Positions 58,344-64,000 of a stretch of 64,000 nt of DNA are shown one piece after another. The position numbers and the translations under genes are program-made. How positions within the stretch are numbered: the first letter of the stretch is position 1; every line of letters starts with the position of its first letter. This stretch comes from Sphaerisporangium krabiense (lineage in GTDB: Bacteria > Actinomycetota > Actinomycetes > Streptosporangiales > Streptosporangiaceae), in assembly GCF_014200435.1 (NCBI RefSeq), contig NZ_JACHBR010000002.1:1309001-1373000 (forward strand), in the 5' to 3' direction. Under the pieces are notes generated by a model. The model was not told where the DNA came from and made no database searches. It was given only the letters and a program-made list of their open reading frames with translations.

Positions 58344-59357
58344 TCAGGCCAGCGCGTTGACGGCCGCGGCGAACACGGCGGGCAGCCGGCGGGCGGCCGG
58401 GACGACCAGCCCCGCCGTGCCGGGGCGCCGCCGCGCGGCCAGCAGCGCCTCGGTGAGGAGCCGGTGGCGCAGCGACAGGCGCCGCCACGCCCCCTCGTAC
58501 GCCTGGGGGCGCCCGGCCCGCAGGCAGGCGACCAGCGCGCGGGCCGAGGTCAGCCCGAGCGACACCCCCTCGCCGGTCAGGGCGTCCACGTACCCGGCGG
58601 CGTCGCCGACCAGCAGCACCCGCCCGGCCACCCGGGCGCGCACCCGGCGCCTGAGCGGTCCCGCGCCGCGCACCGGCGTCGCGGCGGGGCCGTCCAGCCG
58701 GGCCAGCAGGTGAGGGAACGCCGCCAGGTGCTCGTCGTAGCGGCGGCGCTCGCCGCTCAGCACGGCCACGCCGACCAGGTCGTCGGCCACCGGCGTCACG
58801 TACGCCTCGCCGCCCCGGGCCCAGTGCACCTCGACGAAGTCGGTCCAGGGGGCCAGGCGGTAGTGCCTGCGCTGCCCGTACCGGCGCGGCGCGCGGACCG
58901 GCAGCTCCAGCCCGAGCAGGGCGCGCAGCGGCGAGTGCAGGCCGTCGGCCGCCACCAGCCAGCGCGCCCGCATCCCCGCCGCCTCGACGTGGTCGCCGTA
59001 CTGGCGCAGGCCCTCCACCCGCCCGGGGACCAGCTTCACCCCGACCTCGGCCGCGCGCCCGGCCAGGGCCGCGTGCAAGGTCGTGCGGCGCACGCCGAGG
59101 CCCGTGCCGTGCCGGAACTCCGCGCCCACCCGGTGGCGCCCGTCGGCGTAGACGATGCCGCGCAACGGGTGGCCGGGCGCGGTGACGCCGAGGGCGCGCA
59201 GGGCGGCCGCGCCGGTGGGCATCAGGCCCTCGCCGCACGCCTTGTCGACGGGCGCCGCCCGGGGCTCCACCACCACGGCCTCCATGCCGGCGAGCGCCGC
59301 GTGGATGGCGGTCGCCAGGCCCGCGGGCCCGCCCCCGGCCACCAGCACGTCGATCAC
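58344..59357 (-). CDS. FAD-dependent oxidoreductase of a phenolic-lipid cassette (SrsC-like)
   Basis: A 337-residue flavoprotein of the geranylgeranyl-reductase/aromatic hydroxylase group. It opens with VLVAGGGPAGLATAIHAALA, has the KACGEGLMPTGAAAL segment, and ends with GRVLLVGDAAGYVDALTGEG. It is the last of three overlapping genes with a type III polyketide synthase and a methyltransferase-like protein. In Streptomyces griseus the corresponding SrsC hydroxylates alkylresorcinols to quinols; the same job is likely here. The GTG start at 59357 overlaps the methyltransferase stop (GTGA). It is convergent with the helicase, seven bases apart. Confidence 0.85.
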   Translation of the reverse strand: MIDVLVAGGGPAGLATAIHAALAGMEAVVVEPRAAPVDKACGEGLMPTGAAALRALGVTAPGHPLRGIVYADGRHRVGAEFRHGTGLGVRRTTLHAALAGRAAEVGVKLVPGRVEGLRQYGDHVEAAGMRARWLVAADGLHSPLRALLGLELPVRAPRRYGQRRHYRLAPWTDFVEVHWARGGEAYVTPVADDLVGVAVLSGERRRYDEHLAAFPHLLARLDGPAATPVRGAGPLRRRVRARVAGRVLLVGDAAGYVDALTGEGVSLGLTSARALVACLRAGRPQAYEGAWRRLSLRHRLLTEALLAARRRPGTAGLVVPAARRLPAVFAAAVNALA

Positions 59358-59965
59358 GCCGCCGCCTCGCCGGGCGCGCGGGCCGGCGAGCCGGGCGGCG
59401 CGAGCGTGGCGAGCGCCGCCGCCTCGCAGCGGACGCGCACGACCATCAGCGCCGCGTTGAGCACGGTGAAGACGGCCGCCGTCGCCCAGGCCCCGTGCAC
59501 CAGCGGCAGCGCGGCGCCCTCCACGGCGACGGCCACGTAGTTGGGGTGGCGCAGCCACGACAGCCGGTAGGGGCCGCGCGTCACGCGGGGCAGGCCGGGC
59601 ACGACGATGACCTCGGTGTTCCACTGGCGGCCGAGCGCCGTGATGCACCACCAGCGCAGCCCCTGGGCGGCGGCCACCAGGACGAGCATGGGCACGCCGA
59701 GGGCGGGGACGAAGGGGCGGTGCGCCAGGCCCGTCTCCAGCAGGCAGCTCACGAGCAGGCCGGTGTGCAGGGCGACCATCCACGGGTAGTGGCCGCGGCC
59801 GAACACCTCGCCGCCCCGGGCGAGGCTCCACCGGGCGTTCCCGCGCGCCACGACGAGCTCGGCGACGCGCTCGGCGCCGACGAGCAGCACCAGAAGGACG
59901 TACCAGGGTGACATGGGGCCGAATGATACGGGCCCGATGGTCTGCGCGAGGGCCTGCGACGACAT
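59354..59965 (-). CDS. Isoprenylcysteine carboxyl methyltransferase-family protein (SrsB-like)
   Basis: A 203-residue membrane protein with four to five hydrophobic segments. The ICMT signature is present: GRQWNTEVIVVPGLPRVTRG, then GPYRLSWLRHPNYVAVAVEG. Members methylate lipid-linked carboxyl or phenolic groups; in alkylresorcinol clusters the equivalent SrsB methylates the phenolic lipid ring. It starts at ATG 59965 (or MSPW at 59914), seven bases after the polyketide synthase, and overlaps the next gene by four bases. Confidence 0.85.
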   Translation of the reverse strand: MSSQALAQTIGPVSFGPMSPWYVLLVLLVGAERVAELVVARGNARWSLARGGEVFGRGHYPWMVALHTGLLVSCLLETGLAHRPFVPALGVPMLVLVAAAQGLRWWCITALGRQWNTEVIVVPGLPRVTRGPYRLSWLRHPNYVAVAVEGAALPLVHGAWATAAVFTVLNAALMVVRVRCEAAALATLAPPGSPARAPGEAAA

Positions 59966-59972
59966 CCGCGCC

Positions 59973-61025
59973 CTACCAGCGCAGCAGGACGAGCTCGGAG
60001 CAGAAGCCCGGCCCCATGGCCACCAGCACGCCCGGCGTGCCCGGCGGGGGAGGACGCAGCGCCAGCGTGTCGCGCAGCACGTGCAGCACCGACGCCGAGG
60101 ACAGGTTGCCGGTGTCGGCCAGCGACCGCCAGGTCAGCTCGAGCGCGGCCTCGGGCAGCGCCAGGCTCTCGGCGACCGCGTGCAGGACCTTCGGCCCGCC
60201 CGGGTGGCAGACCCAGGCCGTCACGTCCCGCTCGGTGAGCCCGTGCGCGGCCAGCAGCGCGTGCACGTCGGCGGGCAGGTGGGCGCGCACGACGTCCGGG
60301 ACGCCGGTGTCCAGGACCACCCGGAAACCGGTGTCGGTGACGTCCCACCCCATCACGCCCTCCGAGCCGGGGTACAGGTGCGCGCGGGTGCCGACGACCT
60401 CGGGCCCGGTGGCCGCCCTGCCGTCCCCGCAGGCGACCACGGCCGCCGCGCCGTCGCCGAACAGGCCGCTCGCCACGAGGTTGACCGGGGAGGCGTCGCC
60501 GCGCTGCAAGGTGAGCGAGCACAGCTCGACCGACAGCAGCACGGCCACATGCTCCGGCCATCCGCGCAGGTAGTCGTGCAGGCGGGCGATCCCGGCCGCG
60601 CCGGCCACGCAGCCGAGCCCGAACACCGGCACCCGCTTGACGTCCGGGCGGAACCCGAGCCGCCCGGCCAGCCTGGCGTCCACCGAGGGCGCGGCGATGC
60701 CCGTGACGGACGTGAACATGATCAGGTCGACGTCGGCGGGGGTCAGCCCGGCGGCCTCCAGGGCGGACGACACCGCCTCGGCGCCGAGCTCGACGGCCAC
60801 CTCGATGAACTTCTCGTTGGCCGCGCCGAAGCCGTCCAGCTTGCCGTACTCCTCCAGCGGCAGGGCCAGGTGGCGGTGCCGGACCTGGGCGGCGGTGTGC
60901 ACCCGGTCCAGCAGGCGCCGGCTCGCCCCCGGGGGCAGGCAGATGCGCGCGAACGCGTCCGTGATCTCGGCCTGGGGGTAGCGATGAGGTGGGAGGGCAC
61001 CGCGGACCGCCGCGATTCGCGTCAT
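59973..61025 (-). CDS. Type III polyketide synthase (alkylresorcinol/alkylpyrone type)
   Basis: A 350-residue chalcone-synthase-fold enzyme with the catalytic triad Cys139 ([12 protein letters not shown]), His274 ([11 protein letters not shown]) and Asn307 (DTGNLSSAS). It extends an acyl-CoA starter with malonyl-CoA units and cyclises the chain, most likely to alkylresorcinols or pyrones for membrane phenolic lipids, given the neighbouring methyltransferase and flavoprotein genes. It is the first gene of the three-gene operon. The ATG at 61025 has a weak GGGAA site. Outside that segment it is of normal family length. Confidence 0.92.
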   Translation of the reverse strand: MTRIAAVRGALPPHRYPQAEITDAFARICLPPGASRRLLDRVHTAAQVRHRHLALPLEEYGKLDGFGAANEKFIEVAVELGAEAVSSALEAAGLTPADVDLIMFTSVTGIAAPSVDARLAGRLGFRPDVKRVPVFGLGCVAGAAGIARLHDYLRGWPEHVAVLLSVELCSLTLQRGDASPVNLVASGLFGDGAAAVVACGDGRAATGPEVVGTRAHLYPGSEGVMGWDVTDTGFRVVLDTGVPDVVRAHLPADVHALLAAHGLTERDVTAWVCHPGGPKVLHAVAESLALPEAALELTWRSLADTGNLSSASVLHVLRDTLALRPPPPGTPGVLVAMGPGFCSELVLLRW

Positions 61026-61114
61026 AGGAATGTTCCCGCTTCGCCGACAGTGGGGGACATCTCTGTCTTGCCCACCCCGCCCGCCCGCATACCCCGGCCG
61101 CGGCGGTGAGACGA

Positions 61115-61933
61115 TCAGCCGGGCACGCGCACCCCGGCGATCTGGGTGGCGTGCGCGACCAGGCGGCCCTTGTCGTCCCAGGCGTGGGCGGTCTCGTCCA
61201 GGCGCTCGCCGGTCAGGTCCAGGGCCCGCATGCTCACCCGCAGCGGTCCCGGCGCGGGCAGCCTGCGGATGTAGGCGGTGAACTGCACGGTCGGCGCCCA
61301 GCCGGGGACGCCGAGGTCGTAGGACACCGGCGGCACCGGGTCCAGGGCGACCAGCAGCGACAGCGGATCCCAGCCGGAGCCGTCGGCCAGGCGCTGCCAG
61401 CCGGAGATGACGCCGCGCCGGGCCGGCATGCCCAGGGCGAAGCCGAGGCCGGCGGGGTCGAGCCGCTGTTCGACGACCTCCATGAGCGGGACGGGGAAGC
61501 CCGCGCCCGGGGCCTCCGGGGGCGTGAGGAGGCAGTCCTGCTCGGCGGGGAGCGCGACCGGCTCGGCGTCCGACCACCACGGGTCCTCGGCGGTGAGCGC
61601 CCCCAGCGTGACCAGCGCCTCGACGCGGGGCCTGCCGTCCTGGAGCAGGCGGGCGCGGGCGTGGGTGAGGCTGCGGCCCTCGCGCAGCGGCTCCACCTCG
61701 ACGGTGACGGGGCCGAAGGCGGGGGGTTCGAGGAAGGAGGCGCTGATCGAGGTGAGGTGCGGGTGCGCCTCGCCCGCGCTCACCGCGGCGGCCCGGCCGA
61801 GGACGGCCAGGAGGTAGCCGCCGTGCGGCCTGCCGCCGACGCTCCACCGCGGGTCCACGGCGGCCTCGTACGCGTGGCCGCCGGGCGTCGCGCGCCGGGC
61901 GGAGACCGCCGTCGCCTCCGCGAAATTCCCCAT
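61115..61933 (-). CDS. Acyl-CoA thioesterase-like double hotdog protein
   Basis: A 272-residue protein of the TesB-like/acyl-CoA thioesterase superfamily, two hotdog domains. Residues 24-60 read [20 protein letters not shown], the family start, with [11 protein letters not shown] after it; the second half has [20 protein letters not shown] and [15 protein letters not shown]. It may release a fatty acid from CoA. The ATG at 61933 has AAAGGGG five bases upstream and is preferred over ATG 61948. It lies 89 bases upstream of the polyketide synthase on the same strand and could belong to its regulon. Confidence 0.8.
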   Translation of the reverse strand: MGNFAEATAVSARRATPGGHAYEAAVDPRWSVGGRPHGGYLLAVLGRAAAVSAGEAHPHLTSISASFLEPPAFGPVTVEVEPLREGRSLTHARARLLQDGRPRVEALVTLGALTAEDPWWSDAEPVALPAEQDCLLTPPEAPGAGFPVPLMEVVEQRLDPAGLGFALGMPARRGVISGWQRLADGSGWDPLSLLVALDPVPPVSYDLGVPGWAPTVQFTAYIRRLPAPGPLRVSMRALDLTGERLDETAHAWDDKGRLVAHATQIAGVRVPG

Positions 61934-62033
61934 ATCTGCCCCTTTCATTTCTGGTCAGGGTGACATCCCCGCCCGACGGCGTCACGCGGTGGGGGCCCTG
62001 GCGCGCCGGCCGCGCCGGGAGGACGATGAGGCC

Positions 62034-63140
62034 ATGGAGCCGACCGCCGCGGCCGGGCCGCCGCCCGAGGAGTTCCTGGCCGCCGCCGAGGAACTGCTGG
62101 CCGTGCCCTCCACCGCCGACCGCCCCGCCGACCTGAGCAGGGCCCTGGACCTGGTGCTGGAGTTCGTCGGCCCCGGTTTCACGGTGGAGCGCTTCGAGTC
62201 CGGCGGCAAGCCGAGCGCGCTGCTCTACCCCGGCGCGCGCACCCGGTTCCGGGTCATCCTCAACGCCCATCTCGACGTCGTCCCCGCGGAGCCGCACCAG
62301 TTCCTGCCCCGCCGCGAGGGGACGCGGCTGTACGCCAGGGGCGCCCAGGACATGAAGGTGTCGGCGCTGGTGCAGGCCCAGGTGTTCCGCGAGCGGGCGG
62401 CCCTGCTGCCCTACCCGATCGCGCTGCAGCTCGTCACCGACGAGGAGACCGGCGGCCGCGACGGCACGCTGCACCAGCTCGACCAGGGCGTGCGCGGCGA
62501 CTTCGTCGTCATCGGCGAGCAGAGCGGCCTGCGGATCGTCACCGACTCCAAGGGGATGGTCACCGCCGACCTGCGCGCCACCGGCCGCGGCGCGCACGGC
62601 GCCTACCCCTGGCTCGGCGACAGCGCCGTGCTCAAGCTGACGCACACGCTGCAGGCCCTGCTCGCCCGGTACCCCATGCCCGCCGAGGAGGCGTGGCGCA
62701 CCACCGTCAACGTCGCGAGGATCGACGTCCCCGGCACGGCGCGCAACCAGGTCCCGGCCGTCGCCGAGGCGTGGCTCGACATCCGCTACCCGCCCGAGGA
62801 CGCCGACTTCGCCGGCAGGACGGCCGAGGAGGTCGCCGACCACCTGCGGTCGTTCTGCGAGCCGGGCGTCACGCCGGTCGTCGGCCACCTGGACCCGCCG
62901 CACCACGCCGACCGCGACCGTCCCGAGATACGCGCCCTCTGGAGCGCCGTGCGCGAGCAGGGCCACGACCCCGCCTTCCTGCGCAAGCACGGCGCCGCCG
63001 ACGGGCGCTTCTACCACGCGCGCGGCATCGACGCCGTCATCTTCGGCATCGGCGGCGACGGCCAGCACGGCCCCCACGAGTACGCCGACCTCACCACCGT
63101 CGCGCCGTACCACCGCGCGCTGACGCGCTTCCTCTCCTGA
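62034..63140 (+). CDS. M20-family metallopeptidase/deacylase
   Basis: A 368-residue enzyme of the ArgE/DapE/CPG2 family. Metal ligands and catalytic residues are visible in order: [40 protein letters not shown], and [12 protein letters not shown] at the end, with [14 protein letters not shown] in the dimerisation domain. The usual GEP after strand 6 reads GEQSG. It removes an acyl or amino-acid group; the substrate is not evident. GGGAGG lies a little far from ATG 62034. It is a single gene. Confidence 0.88.
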   Translation: MEPTAAAGPPPEEFLAAAEELLAVPSTADRPADLSRALDLVLEFVGPGFTVERFESGGKPSALLYPGARTRFRVILNAHLDVVPAEPHQFLPRREGTRLYARGAQDMKVSALVQAQVFRERAALLPYPIALQLVTDEETGGRDGTLHQLDQGVRGDFVVIGEQSGLRIVTDSKGMVTADLRATGRGAHGAYPWLGDSAVLKLTHTLQALLARYPMPAEEAWRTTVNVARIDVPGTARNQVPAVAEAWLDIRYPPEDADFAGRTAEEVADHLRSFCEPGVTPVVGHLDPPHHADRDRPEIRALWSAVREQGHDPAFLRKHGAADGRFYHARGIDAVIFGIGGDGQHGPHEYADLTTVAPYHRALTRFLS

Positions 63141-63441
63141 ACGCGGGCGCCGGGGACACGGCCGGGCGCGGCGCGGGAAACTAAAGGCGCGGGCGCGCCG
63201 GACGCGGAATGGTAATTAGGCAGGGTAACGCCGATGTGACGTAGTGCGGCCCGCGACATTCGATAGTGCGCCATTCACGAGCCGCTTTCATATGCGTCGC
63301 GATCTACGGCGGATAGCGTGTTCCGAGGCTGAACGCCGCGTGCGGGCGTGGTCCCTGACGGGGGTGCACGAGGCTCGGGACCTGGCCGGACGCCCCTCCT
63401 ACCGCGAGCGAGACCCCGCACCAGAAGAGAGGCAGGAGAAC
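63141..63441. other. Gene-free region upstream of the ThDP enzyme
   Basis: This 301-base region contains no gene. It includes an AT-richer stretch around 63210-63300, with GATAGT near 63262 and GATAGC near 63311 as possible -10 elements for the gene at 63442. AGGAG precedes that gene's start. Confidence 0.45.
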
Positions 63442-64000
63442 ATGGCCGCCAGCAGACCCGCCCGTGTGGCGATCCTCGAACAGTTCAGAGCCGACGGCGT
63501 CACGCATATTTTCGGAAACCCGGGAACGGTGGAGCAGGGTTTTCTCGATGAACTGCGCGGATTTCCCGATATCGAGTACGTACTGGCCCTTCACGAGGCC
63601 GCCGCGGTCGGCGTCGCCGACGGCTACGCCCGCTCCACCCGCAGGCCGGCGCTGGTCCAGCTCCACTACGGCGTGGGCCTCGGCAACGGCATCGGCATGC
63701 TGTACGAGGCGCTGCGCGGCCAGACGCCGCTGGTCGTGGTGGCGGGCGAGGCCGGCGTGGCCTACGACGGCATGGACTCCCAGGGGTCGGCCGACCTGGT
63801 CGGCATGGCCAAGCTGGTCACCAAGTGGTCCACCCGCGTGGTGAACCCGGCGTCCACGCTGCGCATGCTGCGCCGCGCCTTCAAGATCGCCGCCACGCCG
63901 CCGTACGGGCCCGTGCTGGTGGTGCTGCCCGCCGACGTCATGGACGCCGTGATCGAGGAGGAGGTCGTGCCGACCTCGTTCCTGGACGCCGCGGCCAGGC
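63442..64000 (+). CDS. Benzoylformate-decarboxylase-like ThDP enzyme, 3' end missing
   Basis: The first 186 codons of a ThDP-dependent decarboxylase. The N-terminal domain has IFGNPGTVEQGFLDEL, the cofactor glutamate Glu52 (LALHEAAAVGVADGYAR) and His75 (VQLHYGVGLGNGIG) at the position of the benzoylformate decarboxylase active-site histidine, which the enzyme at 22331 lacks. It is thus more likely a true aryl 2-oxo acid decarboxylase. AGGAGAAC precedes the ATG. The ThDP-binding domain lies beyond the window. Confidence 0.87.
   Translation, partial: MAASRPARVAILEQFRADGVTHIFGNPGTVEQGFLDELRGFPDIEYVLALHEAAAVGVADGYARSTRRPALVQLHYGVGLGNGIGMLYEALRGQTPLVVVAGEAGVAYDGMDSQGSADLVGMAKLVTKWSTRVVNPASTLRMLRRAFKIAATPPYGPVLVVLPADVMDAVIEEEVVPTSFLDAAAR

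Noticed and set aside
1-64000. CRISPR arrays, tRNA genes, insertion sequences, phage integration sites
   Set aside because: No regular spaced repeats, cloverleaf sequences with CCA ends, transposase or integrase genes were recognised on either strand.

Overview
The window is GC-rich throughout, with third codon positions almost all G or C, frequent GTG and occasional TTG starts, and short or absent leaders. Several families restricted to or typical of Actinomycetota are present: a DUF574-type SAM methyltransferase, an actinobacterial integration host factor, an acVLRF1-type peptidyl-tRNA hydrolase, a small conserved HTH protein beside an ABC-F ATPase, and a type III polyketide synthase cassette. 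A filamentous actinomycete (Streptosporangiales or a relative) is the most likely source. No rRNA, tRNA, CRISPR array, insertion sequence or phage gene was seen.

Positions 1-27,950 form a large accessory catabolic region. It starts inside a ferredoxin-reductase gene and a TetR gene. A tightly coupled cassette follows: StyA-like FAD monooxygenase, flavin reductase fused to a GntR/FCD-type module, SDR, then an arylsulfotransferase-like propeller and a lipoprotein substrate-binding protein. Next come a metallo-beta-lactamase/cyclase operon, an HTH regulator, a phytoene-dehydrogenase-like flavoprotein, a BtpA-like TIM barrel, a second substrate-binding protein, an LLM flavin monooxygenase, an aldehyde dehydrogenase, a 2-aminobenzoate/benzoate-CoA ligase-like enzyme and a PaaX-type repressor. 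The region ends in one long operon: two ABC permeases, an ATPase, a ThDP enzyme, a nitrilase, a gentisate 1,2-dioxygenase, an FAH-family hydrolase and a maleate isomerase. Read together this is import of an aromatic compound, peripheral oxidation and CoA activation, ring cleavage at gentisate, and delivery of pyruvate and fumarate. The upper half resembles indole or N-heteroaromatic oxidation modules. Four promoters in this region carry a CAC-N4/5-GTG palindrome just downstream of the -10, and two of them share the same 10-bp core, which suggests one common repressor, probably the PaaX protein.

Positions 28,000-41,150 look like ordinary chromosome: an ABC exporter with a NarL-type two-component system, a DUF574 methyltransferase, a degenerate EAL protein, acVLRF1, an orphan histidine kinase, an ABC-F ATPase with two patches of unusual codons, the small HTH protein, an enoyl-CoA hydratase and a fused ABC exporter.

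Positions 41,150-58,340 hold a sulfotransferase, an LD-carboxypeptidase, an unknown 300-residue protein, a GH15 glucosidase, a divergent YczE/MocR pair, a POT peptide transporter, a fatty-acyl-CoA synthetase, two related secreted proteins, a small unknown protein, an integration host factor, a secreted M14 carboxypeptidase and a DEAD-box helicase with a long leader. Positions 58,344-61,025 are a phenolic-lipid (srsABC-like) operon on the minus strand. After it come a thioesterase-like protein, an M20 peptidase and the first 559 bases of a benzoylformate-decarboxylase-like gene, which runs off the end. Dense packing is visible in many places: start/stop overlaps in operons, and convergent pairs that share a CTAG or place both stop codons in one hairpin.
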